Below, in pieces: positions 42,701 through 54,600 of a stretch of 64,000 bases of DNA (its first letter is position 1; every line of letters starts with the position of its first letter). Made by a program: the position numbers and the translations under genes. Under the pieces are notes generated by a model, which had not been told where the DNA came from, searched no databases, and saw only the letters and a program-made list of their open reading frames with translations. The DNA is from Hemibagrus wyckioides (lineage: Eukaryota > Chordata > Actinopteri > Siluriformes > Bagridae): assembly GCF_019097595.1 (NCBI RefSeq), contig NC_080731.1:18516071-18580070 (forward strand), written 5' to 3'.

Positions 42701-45700
42701 AATCACTGAACTACTACCGTTTCTCTACAAGGTTCTACAGGCATTACAAAAGAATTCCCCAAATCCCAATTTTTTAAGACACTGAATAATAAAACTGTGT
42801 TCTAACGTATCAAAAGCTTTATAAAAATCTAGAAATATCATCTATCAAATTTGAACAGTCTAAAATATCAAACACTCATCTTATATTGTTTGAAATGTGT
42901 CTATTAGTTAAAAAGCCAGATTGTGATTCATCTAGTAAAGAAATGAGAACATTCTTGATTCTTTTGGAGAATATTAGGGCCGAAATTTTATGGTCATTGT
43001 TTAAGAAAGTAATTGGGTGACAATTTTCAATAAATAATGATGGGAGGAAGTTTGAGATTTTGGATACACTCGGAGAAAACTTTTAAAAGAAAAGGGGCAA
43101 GAATGTCCGAATTGTTTATAAAATTCTGCAGAGCTACCATCATTACCAGGTGATTTATTACACTTCAGAGATTTTATAGCATCAACAACCTCTTCCAGGA
43201 GTATGTCCTCATCACAGCATTCTTTATCTAAGTCACTGATGCACTTACTTTTTTCCAGAGAGTTTAAAAACTGAGAAGAATCAGCACAGTAACTAGATTT
43301 CCAACCATTTAGCTCTTGACCTGACAAAGGCCCCTTCTGCTTTCTGCTTATAAATTTCATCCAGTTTATGATGCAGGTCACTTAAACACATTTTCTTCAG
43401 GTGACACATTATTGGGAGATATCACGGAAAGAGAAGTAATTTCAGATACAACCTGCTCCTCCAAAGCTTTAAATTTAAGAGCTACCATAGGCCCTCAGAT
43501 ATTTGCCAATTTCATATTTCAGTAGTTCCCAATACCTGCCAAAAGTGCCCTCCTTCTGTGCCAGATTCCAGTGAAAGTAAATTATATTTTCAAGTTCTGG
43601 TTTAACATGTCCTAAATGAGAATGATTCATTTTCCAAAAGGAACCATATCGAGCAGTTACAGAAGCAGAAGAATTAATATTTATAGAGATTGCCTTGGGG
43701 TCTGTTAAGGGAGTAACAAGTATTTCAACGGACACATTCTCTTTTGAGAAGCTCCCAGAGATTAACCAGAAATCAATTCGAGACTGTTTGGTACCACTTG
43801 CATTACTCCACAATTAGGATTAGTCTCTCTCCAAATATCAGATAGATTGTACTTCTGCATGACATTCTTCAAAATGCCATTTAAAGAGTCTGACTGCTTT
43901 GGAGGCCATCTATCAACTAGATCATTCAAAGTGATATTAAAGTCTGCCCCAATAAGTAAATAAGCGTGTGGATATTTCTGAAACCAAAACAATAGTCTGT
44001 CGTCTAAGGACTTAAGTTGTTTATCATTTTCAGAATTGCGATTGTACACGTAAATGTTAACCAAAACCAAAAAAAGATATGACCATCCAGACGTAAAAGT
44101 AAACAGAAAAAGTGTCCCAGAGAATCTGAAAACGCCTTGAGGATATTTCCAGAAAAAGTGTTTAATGTAGTGACCCCTGCTGACCTCTCAGAACCATGAG
44201 CAAACCAAAGATCATTATTCCACTGTGACCTCCATAACTTTCTCTCATTACTAACAGAGTGCAATTCTTGAAAGAAAAGAAAATCAGTAATGAGTTGTTT
44301 CGCAAATAAGAATAAAGCTTTCCTTTTAACAGAATCTCTTAACCCCCTGGTATTAAGTGAAACAATTGATAAAGACATAGAACAAAAACAAACAAAGCAA
44401 CGAGAAAGAGAAAAATAGCAAGTAAAAAAAAAACTACAAGCAAATGCGTAGCTCTTCTGAGCCGCATCACTTAGTACAAGGAACAAACACACAAGCCCTT
44501 AAAGTGTCCCGAGTCAATAATCTCAAAGTAATAACACTGCTTTCAGCAGCACAGGAATGCCATGTATAAATAAGTCATAACTTAATTTCACCTTCTCCCT
44601 GAAAAAGGCCTTCAGAATCAATAGTGCAGGCGCCCATATCTTAAAATAAGTGGCAATGAAACTGTTCCATTAACCAATCAGATTTCAAGTTGGTGTCACT
44701 GGGGCCATCTAGCAGGCATACGATTATGTCAGCAATTTCCTGTCCTTTGATTGGATAGTTGGAGTAGTCAGAGGCAGCAAACCACACATATACAGTGTTT
44801 CTATATTCTCTGTGTCTCATTTCGGATGCTGCGTCCTTCGGAGATTGCAGTTTGCTGCATACGGCATGAAGAATTTTTTTTTTTTTTGAGAAACGTAACC
44901 GTAATAATATTGACTATACCTTGTGAGGTGTGAAATACTGTAGACTAATTTCTCTTTTACTTTGCTATTTAACAGTTGATTAGTATCTATTGCCATGGTG
45001 TCCAGGGGCGATTCTAGAAAATTCTAGATAGAATATTCTAGTGTGGGTATAATAGTAAAAAAATAAATAAATAAATGAAATAAATAAAGGTTTGAGTAAC
45101 AGGGTAGGATGGTAAACTTATTGCAGCATTCCACTCCATTGTATAGATGTGTATAACATTTGAATACTGAACAAGCCAAATACAAGTCTTCCTGATCACA
45201 CCCCCACACACACGTCCTCTGATCCTCGCTCTGTGACGCCGCGGTCTGTGGATTGAAGCTGGAGTCTGCCGCCGTTTTTATATGAAATTTAAAGGGGACT
45301 GAGGCGATTACCAATTTGTGTACAGTTTATGGAGAATCGCAGAATTTTAGGAGGGCTGAGTAGAAAATGGCCTAGCGACGCCCATGGTGGCGTCATAATG
45401 ATGGTATAGAGGTGGATTAATTCAGGAAGGACACCAGTGAAGGTCTAGGTATGAAATGCACGGTCTGCCACTGCCATTAAAAGGTTTAAAAAGACATTGC
45501 ACACCATCAGCCAGTCCTTCACGAAGATTCTCCACATTAAGGTTGCATAGATTTATAGGCGTGGAGTCCAGGGGCGTTAAATTTAAAAACATCAAATTTA
45601 AAAACATTGATTTAAAAACATCAGAGGCTAATTAGGGAGAGGGGCTAAGCAACAATAACACGTTTTGTAAGGGCATTTTTATGTAATATTGTTTAATAAT

Positions 45701-48070
45701 AAACACAAATGGTATGCAACTTCAGAGAATTTCATTCAATCATTTTTCTGACTCCTCCCATCATTTCAGAGTCTTGCTAGTAAAAAGGAGTTCATTAAAT
45801 TCATGACATTTTCTCTCACACAGGTATACCATGCAATATTATCTCGTGTATATTAGCTTGTGTGTGAAGCAGTGCCGTGTAGATCGTTTTATTATTATTA
45901 TTTTACAATAATCTACATTATACTTGCACCTCTCATTTCATTTATTCTGGGACTACTGTATGTATTATTCTTTGTTTCTTTTTCTTTTAATAGCCTCTCT
46001 TCTCTTATTGTTCTCTCATCTGTCTTGCTGCTTGTATCTTGTCTACTTCATGCTCTTGGTGACTTTTCTATCCTATTTCTTTGAGGGTGGAATCATCAGA
46101 GAGTATCTCCAGAGACTGGACTTGAGCAAAACAGTCAATTACCATATTAGTATTTATAGTGTTTAGAATTCCCTCTTCAATTGACAGAACAGCCAAATGG
46201 TTAAGTATGTTCTGGCCCATTGTTCACCTAAGCCAGACCTGGGTATTTTATTGCCCGCGGGCCACATCCGGCCCACTGACTACCCTTGACCGGCCCGGTA
46301 TATATACACAACCAGTCAAAAGTTTGGACACACCTTTTAATTCAATGTTTGTTGTTTAGGGATTTATTTTCTACATTCTAGAACAATACTGGAGATTTCA
46401 AAACTATGAAATAACACGCATGGACTTCAGTAATCCATATGTAATGACAACAAAAAACAGTCAGTTGTTATTTTAAGACACAGTCAGGTGGTCTGGAATA
46501 GTTCTTGCAAGAACAGTATTGTCAAGTGCATTTGCAAAACCCATCAAGCACCATGATGAAACTGGCTCATATGAAGATCATCCCAGGGAAGCAGGACCAG
46601 AACTTACCTCTGCTGCAGAGGAGAAGTTCATTTAGAGTGACCAGCCTCAGAAATAACCAATTAACAGCACCTCAGATTAGAGCCGTTATGAAGGCTTTAC
46701 AGAGCATCAGTAGCAGACAACTCTCTCAATATCAACTGTTCAAAAGGACATTATTGTGGATTTCGGCCGCCTTCAGCATTGTTTTACAATGTAGAAAGAA
46801 ATAAACATCAGGAAAGACCATGGAATTAGAAGGTGTGTCCAAACTTTTGACTGGTAGTATGTGTATAATTAAATATTTATATATATATATATAAAAAAAA
46901 AGTACTTATAAGCAATAAGCCTTGTCTGTATTTTAACTTTAATACTGCATTAGTTGAATAATAGAAAGTCATGATGTTCAGACTTTAATGTCTTAGTGCT
47001 TTAGGCTTATTTAATTTAAGGCTTTTGTACATATTGGGTATGGAATAATTTTCTAAAGGGTCCTATATGTCAGGGGTTTTCAGAATCAGAGACAGTGGGC
47101 CTCCTTTTTGACACAACGTACATTTATTAGCCGACTTTTATCAACTGTGTTAACATTAAAAATTAAAAGTTAGACTATTATCTGAATAAAAACATTGTTT
47201 TTTTTTTATTGACCGTTTTCTTTTTATTGCTGTCGCGCTCGAGGGCTGTAAGGTGTTGTAGTCACGTGGTGTGAAATCGGCGCTGTGTATTTGGGGTGTG
47301 TGTAGAGGGTTTCAGTGAAAATCGTGTACAGTAAACGGCAACAGTGCTCAACTAAAACGTTCAACATTTTATTAATTCCTCTACACTCCGGTGGCAAAAT
47401 TCGAGATAAAACATTCGGGGCTAGATTAAAATCATCTGGTGCTCGAGCCCAATGATTAGCCCTAGCGACGCCCCTGGTGGACTAAGATTTCGTTGCTTTG
47501 CAAAACCGGAAAGTAGTAACTCGACAGAACACAGGATTATCTTGACGGAAAGATGGATTTAAATTACGATTTCTTTTTCTTTCAGCCATATTGAAAAGAT
47601 ATAAATGTAAAGACGGCAAAATGTCAAGTATAGTATACCGCAGAACACGTTGGGCTAACTTTTTTAAAATTTTGTAACCCCCCTCCATGTGTCACGGCGT
47701 TCAACAGCACCATTTTGTAGTTGTTTTAATATCGTCATAAAATGTATAAATAAACTATACCTCAAACAAGATCTTCTAATACTTAGCTAGAATGTCCATT
47801 GCATATCTAGCACAAGTACTGTATATTTTTTGTAATCAAGGTGTAAAAACAGAGTAAACGCATTTCCGTTTTATAACAAACGTTTTCGCTGCAGTATAAG
47901 ATGCGCAGTTTATAGTCAGTCTACTATTGCAGTCACTATTTACCAACATTTACAGAACACAACTTTATAAATATTTTATAGTTTACGTTTCTAAACTCAC
48001 CTGCTGATGAAAGATGAAGAGAAAACGTGAGAAAAAGCAGGACTTTGAACACAGTGCTGCTGTCCTCCAT
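38019..48070 (-). CDS. MHC class I alpha chain, gene 2 (six exons)
   Basis: Paralogue of gene 1 in the same orientation. Exons are 48070-48001 (leader), 40507-40250 (alpha1), 39687-39412 (alpha2), 38770-38474 (alpha3), 38381-38271 (transmembrane) and 38068-38019 (tail). The lengths 70, 258, 276, 297, 111 and 50 sum to 1062, an open frame of 353 residues plus stop. It differs from gene 1 by three fewer residues in alpha1, one more in alpha2 and five more at the alpha3 end. The glycosylation sequon at position 86 is lost (LNQNE); another (NFT) appears near the alpha1 start. The donor after the transmembrane exon is a weak GTGCGC, so read-through to a different tail is possible. Intron 1 is about 7.5 kb and contains an L1/Tx1-like LINE. 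Confidence 0.78.
38271..38381 (-). CDS. MHC class I gene 2, transmembrane exon
   Basis: The exon encodes GGSDGWKTGVVVPVVVVAVL and on to AGVFIWIKKKGS, a membrane helix followed by lysines. The donor position of gene 1 (TCTG|GTGAGA) is here TCTG|GTGCGC, a non-consensus but GT-starting site. Without splicing, translation would continue through about 18 residues (GAQSPQ...) to a TAA near 38220. Confidence 0.75.
38474..38770 (-). CDS. MHC class I gene 2, alpha3 (Ig C1) exon
   Basis: The 99-codon C1-set exon is nearly identical to gene 1 for its first 90 or so residues. After LVL it reads NVNKQQITK and a phase-1 G before the donor. One sequon of gene 1 is lost (CHATG in place of CNATG). Confidence 0.92.
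39412..39687 (-). CDS. MHC class I gene 2, alpha2 exon
   Basis: The 92-codon exon reads HTLQRMYSCELHDDSTTRG at the start and GRETLKKK at the end. It shares [20 protein letters not shown] with gene 1. Cysteines and W147 are kept, while the aligned 143/146 positions are F/Q. The acceptor TAG is abutted by a long (TG)n tract (39691-39751 on the plus strand as CA). Confidence 0.92.
39691..39774. repeat. (CA)n(GA)n tract at the alpha2 acceptor of MHC gene 2
   Basis: About 60 bp of CA followed by GA; as the minus strand, a CT tract then TG tract running directly into the TAG acceptor. Confidence 0.95.
40250..40507 (-). CDS. MHC class I gene 2, alpha1 exon
   Basis: The 86-codon exon starts THSLQYLHTLITPGINFTAV, after a TTACAG acceptor, and ends LNQNE before a GTGAAA donor. 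Tyrosines aligned to human 7 and 59 are kept; the residue aligned to 84 is N. It is clearly more diverged from gene 1 than alpha2 and alpha3 are, as expected for a peptide-binding domain under different pressure. Confidence 0.88.
42029..42577 (-). pseudogene. L1/Tx1-like reverse transcriptase, palm to C-terminus
   Basis: The longest surviving LINE frame here. It has LADDITLFL, then SGLRLHLQKCELF and a NVTYLGVLV motif, followed by the LINE C-terminal region. The upstream RT half lies in other frames. Confidence 0.83.
43762..44492 (-). pseudogene. L1/Tx1-like endonuclease domain, two frames
   Basis: Frame 44492-44004 carries LNTRGLRD and FFQELHS, the N-terminal AP-endonuclease motifs. Frame 44070-43762 carries VYNRNSEN, LIGADFN and DRWPPK. 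A frame break near 44050 lies between them. Confidence 0.8.
45006..47482. mobile_element. Candidate hAT-like sequences with CAGGGGCG ends
   Basis: CAGGGGCG-type ends and their complement TAGCGACGCC occur at 45014, 45375, 45572 and 47470. A non-autonomous element 45014-45385 and a larger one 45572-47480 are possible, each with imperfect 8-bp flanks. No transposase was recognised. Confidence 0.35.
46303..46866 (+). mobile_element. Short Tc1-like non-autonomous element
   Basis: Inverted repeats ACCAGTCAAAAGTTTGGACA (46311) and its complement (46831-46855) bound about 560 bp. Remnants of transposase coding such as PLLQRRSSF and TAPQIRAVMKAL are visible in broken frames. The middle of a full-length element is missing. 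Confidence 0.75.
48001..48070 (-). CDS. Leader exon of MHC class I gene 2
   Basis: The 70-bp exon begins [20 protein letters not shown] and ends SSA plus a phase-1 G before a GTGAGT donor. It is preceded by a promoter-like block (48190-48290) also found at the other two leaders. Assignment to the alpha1 exon at 40507 rests on phase, strand and order. Confidence 0.78.
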
Positions 48071-48189
48071 TTTACAGTGTAGACTTTAAACAATCTCATA
48101 AATAAAATTTGGGTGGCACAGCGAAATAAAATCCCCACAGCGTTTACCGAGTAGCAAAACTGCAGGAGAGAGAAAAGTTTAGATACCAT

Positions 48190-48290
48190 TCAGACTTTCA
48201 CTTTGACACCGAGGCTTCCGTCTCTTATCATAATATTATGCGGAGGCTTTTCGAGTCACATGATTGTGATTGTTGATCTGATTGGTTGCT
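48190..48290 (-). promoter_or_regulatory. MHC class I gene 2 promoter block (ISRE-like, E-box, CCAAT)
   Basis: On the minus strand, in order toward the gene: a GC-box-like ACCGCCCAC, an inverted CCAAT (CAACCAATCAG, 48280-48290), CATGTGAC, and AAAGTGAAAG inside 48193-48207, which fits an interferon-stimulated response element. The leader ATG follows about 125 bp later. The block is conserved at 23881-23975. Confidence 0.6.
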
Positions 48291-49508
48291 TCAGTGGGCG
48301 GTGACTGGCTTGTTTTTAGAGGTGGAGCTTTAAATCCAGTGTGGTTAAAGAAACGGAAATGACCCATTAGTGATGGATTGTGTTGTAGGTGTGTGGTGGT
48401 GTGTAGAGTATTATTACAGACAATTTATTAATGAAATCATCCAGAAAAAGATCTCAAACTCTGCAATACCATGAACTATTGCTCCCAAATAAGATAAATC
48501 CCATATAATTATTCAAATGTATGTATTGCCATCATTATACACTGTAAGAGGAAGCCAGTCATTATTATTATTATTATTATTAATATAAATTTGTACAGAT
48601 GCACTGCTGGCTCTGTCCTCAGCAGCTGATGTAAACGCAGGAGGTTCAAATTGTAAAATAAAGATTTGTGAAGCATTAAATGTTTCGATTGTATTGAAAA
48701 AGGCTTCATGACTCCAAGCTTAGATTAACACTACATGCTAGTGGCTTCTGTGGGTCAGATATATTAGCAGCACCAATAAATATCTGAGTGGATGAAGTGG
48801 TGATTTATTAACATTTTTTTCTATTTTATAATGAAATAAATATACTGTGTTTGTATGACTCATGGATCACACAAGTGCTTGTGTGAAACACACACACAGG
48901 TTGGTATTTACTACAAAATATATCAAATGTCAAATCACACACATATAGGATCGACCTGAAATAATGGCTAATTATTTAACCTTTAGTTTGTTGAACCCTA
49001 GTAAGAGGTATTATAAGGAATAATAATAATACAGCAGTTTTCAAACACTGAAATATTGATTAATTAGTACACACTGCTAATGGGTGTATTCCCCTTATCG
49101 TAATAATACATAATAGTTTAAATGTATTTCATTTCAGTTTTACAGTAAATGATAAAATAAAGATAGAGCAGGAGGAAGTTGAGATAAAAAAAAAGAGCAG
49201 TGAGTTAGAGAGGTTTAGATCAGAGGAGGAATGGAGCAGAAGAGGAGACAGGAATATCATCTCAGAATAATAGCAAGAACATGCAATGTCCAAAAAAAAA
49301 GAGAAGAGTCACGGCTTGCATTACATATATATTCACATTTTACATAAAAAAAGATGTTCATGCAAATTACAAGCAAAAACAAAAGAAAAACAATATGTAC
49401 ATGTATTTTGGTTAAAGAGAGAATAAAATGTCTCACTTCAACAGTGGAAAAAAGAGAGAGATTTCTGACATTTGGCACACGCTCTTACAGAGTGACATAC
49501 AAGAATGC

Positions 49509-49958
49509 TTAGAAGTAAATGTACATACAACATACAACAATACATAAAACAAGTAGCTTCAGGAAGAGGTAGGTCTTCATCCACCGTTTGAAGACGGTCA
49601 GTGACCCGACTGTCTGAACATCTAGGGGAAGTTCATTCCACCACCTCGGTGCCAGAACAGAGAAGACTTTTGATGTATACCTACCTTTTACCCTGATAGA
49701 TGGTGGGACCAGTCGTGCAGTGCTAGTGGATCTGAGGGAGAGAGGTGTAGTGTGAGGAGTAATAAGAGCTTTGAGGTAAGATGGTGCTGGTCCATTCTTG
49801 TCTTTGTAGGCAAGCATCAATGATTTGAATCTGATGCAGCTACTTGAAGCAAGTGGAGGAGCGTAGCAGTGGGGTGGTGTGGGAGAACTTAGGCAGGTCA
49901 CGCAGCTGCATTTAAGATCATTTACAGAGGACAAATTGCATTCAGCATTCAGAAACAT
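49509..49958 (-). mobile_element. LINE 3' coding fragment (CR1/Rex1 type), copy 2
   Basis: Same fragment with the extra stretch SSSCIRFKSLMLAYKDKNGP between the two parts, so this is the more complete copy. Part of the duplicated block upstream of MHC gene 2. Confidence 0.78.
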
Positions 49959-50697
49959 GGAACAGAAACATGATAAAATGTCATTATGAAGCTCAGCTAC
50001 AGAATGTGCTATTCGTGTCTACATCTACAAGCAGGAGAAACTTCATTTGTGGCATAAAGAAGAGTTCTACCTACACACGGCTAAAGTTAGGGCGGATTAG
50101 TAGAGCTCAGATAAAGATAATACTAGTAGACTATTACTAATTGCAGTACTAATGATAATTATCATCACCTTCCACAGTCCCGCAGCTGTGTGATTACATG
50201 AGCTCCCTTGAACCCTAAGCTTAAGGTTCGACACGTTCAGGCTTTGACTTTTAAATTCACAAAATTTCCCACATCCTTCACACCCGACTGTATTACTGTG
50301 AAGGTTCTGCTAAACCTCTGAGCTCTTCAAACTGCTAATGTCTTACAGTAACAAGAAACTGAATCAACAAGAGATATATATTTTACTGTAATTTATCCAC
50401 TGACACTTCTTTTTAAAACTCATCCTCTCATTCCTCTAATGATGAAGGTCTGGGTGTTCTGATGTCCTTTATAACTCTGTCAGAGAGATTCTTCATCTTA
50501 CTGTGAATGAATCAATAATGATCGAAACCACATTTTAACACAATATTCTTATCTGGATGTACCATAGTTATGATGCTGTCACTAGTTAATTCGTTAAATA
50601 ATTTAATACTTTCTATATAAAACCATAGACAATATATAACATTGTTTGTGCCTTAAATGTCTGAACATCATATTCATAGCACTTCATAATAAACATA

Positions 50698-52314
50698 CAC
50701 TGAACAAAATTATAAACGCAACACTTTTGTTTTTGCCCCCATTTTTCATGAGCTGAACTCAAAGATCTAAGACCTTTTCTATGCACACAAAAGGCCTATT
50801 TCTCTCAAATATTGTTCACAAATCTGTCTAAATCTGTGTCAGTGAGCACTTCTCCTTTGCCGAGGTAATCCATCCACCTCAAGGGTGTGGCATATCAAGA
50901 TGCTGATTAGAGAGCATGATTATTGCACAGGTGTGCCTTAGGCTGGCTGCAATAAAAGACCACTCTAAAATGCGTTTTACAGTTTTACTGTACTGGGGGA
51001 GGGTCCGAAAACTACTCAGTATCTGGTGTAACCACCATTTGCCTCTCGCAGTGCAACACATCTCCTTCGCATAGAGTTGATCAGGTTGTTGATTGTGGCC
51101 TGTAGAATGTTGGTCCACTCCTCTTCAATGGCTGTGCAAAGTAGCTGGATATTGGCAGGAACTGGAACACGCTGTCGTATACGCAGATCCAGAGCATCCC
51201 AAACATGCTCAATGGGTGACATGTCCAGTGAGTATGCTGGCCATGCAAGAACTGGGATGTTTTCAGCTTCCAGGTATTGTGTACAGATCCTTGCAACATG
51301 GGGCCGTGCATCATCATGCTGCAACATGAGGTGATGGTCGTGAGTGAATGGCACAACAGGATCTCGTCACAGTATCTCTGTGCATTCAAAATGCCAACAA
51401 TAAAATGCACCTGTGTTCGTTGTCCATAACATAAGCCTGCCCATACCATAACCCCACCGCCACCATGGGCCACTCGATCCACAACGTTGACATCAGCAAA
51501 CCGCTCACCCACATGACGCCATACACGCTGTCTGCCATCTGCCCTGTACAGTGAAAACCGGGATTCATCCGTGAAGAGAACACCTCTCCAAAGTGCCAGA
51601 CGCCATCGAATGTGAGCATCTGCCCACTCAAGTCAGTTACGACGACGAACTGCAGTCAGGTCGACACCCTGATGAGGACGACGAGCATGCAGATGAGCTT
51701 CCCTGAGACGGTTTCTGACAGTTTGTGCAGAAATCCTTTGGTTATGCAAACCGATTGTTGCAGCAGCTGTCCAGGTGGATGGTCTCAGACGATCTTGGAG
51801 GTGAAGATGCTGGATGTGGAGGTCCTGGGCTGTTGTGGTTACACGTGGTCTGCGGTTGTGAGGCCAGTTGGATGTACTGCCAAATTCTCTGAAACGCCTT
51901 TGGAGACGGCTTATGGTAGAGAAATGAACATTCAGTTCACGGACAACAGCTCTGGTGGACATTCCTGCAGTCATCATGCCAATTGCACGCTCCCTCAAAA
52001 CATGTAACATCTGTGGCATTGTGCTGTGTGATAAAACTGCACATTTTAGAGTGGTCTTTTATTGCGGTCAGCCTAAGGCACACCTGTGCAATAATCATGC
52101 TGTCTAATCAGCATCTTGATATGCCACGTCTGTGAGGTGGATGGATTACCTCGGCAAAGGAGAAGTGCTCACTGACACAGATTTAGACAGATTTGTGAAC
52201 AACATTTGAGAGAAATAGGCCTTTTGTGTACATAGAAAAGGTCTTAGATCTTTGAGTTCAGCTCATGAAAAATGGGGGCAAAAACAAAAGTGTTGTGTTT
52301 ATAATTTTGTTCAG
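50698..52314 (-). mobile_element. Tc1-like element with long inverted repeats, defective transposase
   Basis: Ends read CACTGAACAAAATTATAA and its complement, flanked by TA (50696-50697 and 52315-52316). The inverted repeats extend over 200 bp on each side. The minus-strand frames 52019-51633, 51631-51386 and 51354-51016 together give an HTH, FTDESRFSLY, HDDARPH and SPIEHVWD, a Tc1/IS630-type enzyme broken by a stop near 51632 and a frameshift near 51360. Confidence 0.85.
51016..52019 (-). pseudogene. Broken Tc1-like transposase
   Basis: The N-terminal piece starts MPQMLHVLRERAIGMM with a DNA-binding domain. The middle piece holds the first catalytic D in TDESRF and a GGGGVMVWAG box. The C-terminal piece holds the second D in HDDARPH and E in PIEHVW. 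The catalytic residues survive, but the frame is interrupted twice. Confidence 0.85.
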
Positions 52315-52640
52315 TATAAGTCTCATATCATACATGTAAATCTAATGCATTCACTACATTGGCTCTAAAAAGCAGAAATAGTTGGTTTGTTAAACACTGA
52401 TATATCAGGAGGCATTAGAAGTCTTACATAATAAATAATTAAGCATTTAATTCCATGTTAAAATAAACTTTGTCTCAAAATAAAACTAATCTGTTTTGTA
52501 TACATGTGTTTTAGAAAACAAACAGATCATTTAAACTATTAATTATTAAATGTAAACAGTTTTACTGACTTTTATTTCATTTTATAATGATTAAATCTGA
52601 TAAAGATTTTTTGAGGTACTTTGTGCAGGTTTAATGAAAG

Positions 52641-52677
<37 letters not shown>

Positions 52678-54600
52678 TTTGGTACACAATTCTTGAACAT
52701 GGAGTCAGTGAAAAGTGCAGTGTGATATTTATTTTCAGGTTTATTAAGCAATTTAGCAAAAATATATTTTATAAAAATGATACATAGAAAAACATACTCT
52801 TTGGTTACATTGCTGAGGTAGGTGATTTATCACAAACATAAATGTGTTTCATCTTTAAAATAAAAATATCATGTTAAGTGCAAAAGTTTTAAAGTTTGAG
52901 TTTCAGGGGTTAAAAACATAAAATAAAAAGATTTTTAATTGTTTGTGTTATGTTTGGGTTGAACTGGAACAAAGTCAAATTTAGAGCAATATTGTGCTTG
53001 TTCTCAGAGTGGGAGGGGCTAAGCTCACTCTCCTGTCAATCACAGCACCATGAGCCAACTGTGGGTTTCTGTGAGCTCATGTATGTGGAAGAGGAGTGTT
53101 TAACTGTGCTCTGTGACACAGTGAGCAGAGGAAAATATCTATAGCTGACTAAATTTGAGGAGAAAAGAAAAAAGAAAAGAAGAGAAAAACATGTCCTCTA
53201 AATGCTACTATTATTTCAGGTAGTAAAACTTTTGCACTTGAACATGTAGAACACTTTTCTGAATAATCTCCAGTGTAATGCTACATAATAAAACTTCATT
53301 TTGAAACATTTTCATTATTAAAATAAACACGACTGCAATTGGAGCTTCACATAAAAGGTGCAAGTTCACTGCTCATATTGAATTTACTTCATATCCTTTC
53401 AGTCAGAACACAATAAGTTACAAAAGGCATTAAAAATACTTCATAAAATAGCAATAAAAATCTGTGAACAAGTACTGCTCTTTACCTGTTTCAACACACA
53501 AGAAGTTGCAAAAATCATCGAATAATCTGTCATAAATATTTGTTTGTAAACAATGACGTAAACATTGCCAGAGACATTAATCACTGTGAGAAAAGAAATA
53601 ATAGACTTCTTATAAAAATTTTAATTTTCTACTGTCATTTTTTACTGCGTCTTCAGTGTATATTTCCTGCACTGAGAAAGAACAGAAATCAAAAGGAAAT
53701 CAGAAAGATCTCTCTGGGATCATCTGTTTTGGTCATTAAGGTAAACACTTCATTCTCTGACTAATATGGAGTAGAGCAGCTTTACATTTACTGAGTGTTG
53801 CTGTGATCCTCTGAAGCTCTGAACTCCTCCCTCTGTCCTGCACAATCAGGGAAAAGTCCAGAAGTTTGTGTGCTGTGAGATTCTCAGTACAGCAGTGACA
53901 CTGACATGACAGTGAGGTGCTGCTACGACTCAATCAGCTACTGCAGTGTTAGAGCTGGGTTTGTGTTTGTTTCTTCTTTTCCCCACATTTAATAGTTTTA
54001 TAACGTTTAATAGTTTTATAACGCCACACACTTTATCTTTTACACATTTTTAGTGCCTTTTTGTAACATTGTGTTCGATTATATTTTGCAAATAATCAAA
54101 TAAACAAATAAATAAATAAATAAATAACAGACCCCCTGGAGACCCAGAAGAGGAGAGTTGAGTTAAAGAGCATGGTTGAGCTTTTGGATACTGGCAATCG
54201 TGTAATGAATAAATTTCTGGTTTTACCCACTGTTCTGTTTTGGCCATGTTCTGCACATGATGTGTTTTTGATATGTTTCGGTGTCTCTTTTCTTTTCCCC
54301 TCCTGTCTGAGGACGATTACCTGCAGCTGACGCTACAATGGACCAGAGAGTCTGAGGACAGGGAAGTATGTGACGTGATGTACATAATACACTCATGTAG
54401 AGGTTTGGTTCTGTTTAGTTCATTAGGTGAGGAGTGAGTGTGACTCTGTGTACTTTTGTTCTGGTGATTAGTGTAGCGTGAGACAGGGAAGTTTTGTTTC
54501 CTTAGATTTTTTCCGCAGATTAGTATGAATAGGCAGGTGTAGTTAGCAGATTTAGGTTTTGGTGTTTTCTTTGATTTAGCACCGGTCACAGACAGTTCAA

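Larger units (their letters stand above)
41040..44500 (-). mobile_element. L1/Tx1-like LINE in intron 1 of MHC gene 2
   Basis: Same family type as the one in gene 1. On the minus strand: endonuclease (MSLSIVSLNTRGLRDSVKRK; LLIGADFNITLNDLVDRWPP), a middle part (SLKCNKSPGNDGSSAEFYKQ), catalytic SQLADDITLFL (42530), and C-terminal LLSKAEGLSSLTYA. Frames are broken in several places. It has the same orientation as the host gene. Confidence 0.83.
44500..47980. other. MHC gene 2 intron 1, upper part
   Basis: Apart from the Tc1-like and hAT-like pieces, I see no exons or strong motifs here. Confidence 0.45.
47880..52420. repeat. Segmental duplicate block: MHC leader, promoter and upstream flank (copy 3)
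   Basis: Counterpart of 2400-5520, lengthened by a Tc1-like insertion at 50698-52314 and by LINE sequence (49780-49868) missing from copy 1. The flanking text around 5397-5425 is the empty site for the Tc1-like insertion. Confidence 0.8.

Noticed and set aside
45006..47482. Firm hAT transposon call
   Set aside because: The 8-bp flanks match only partly and no transposase is visible, so it is listed only as a low-confidence candidate.
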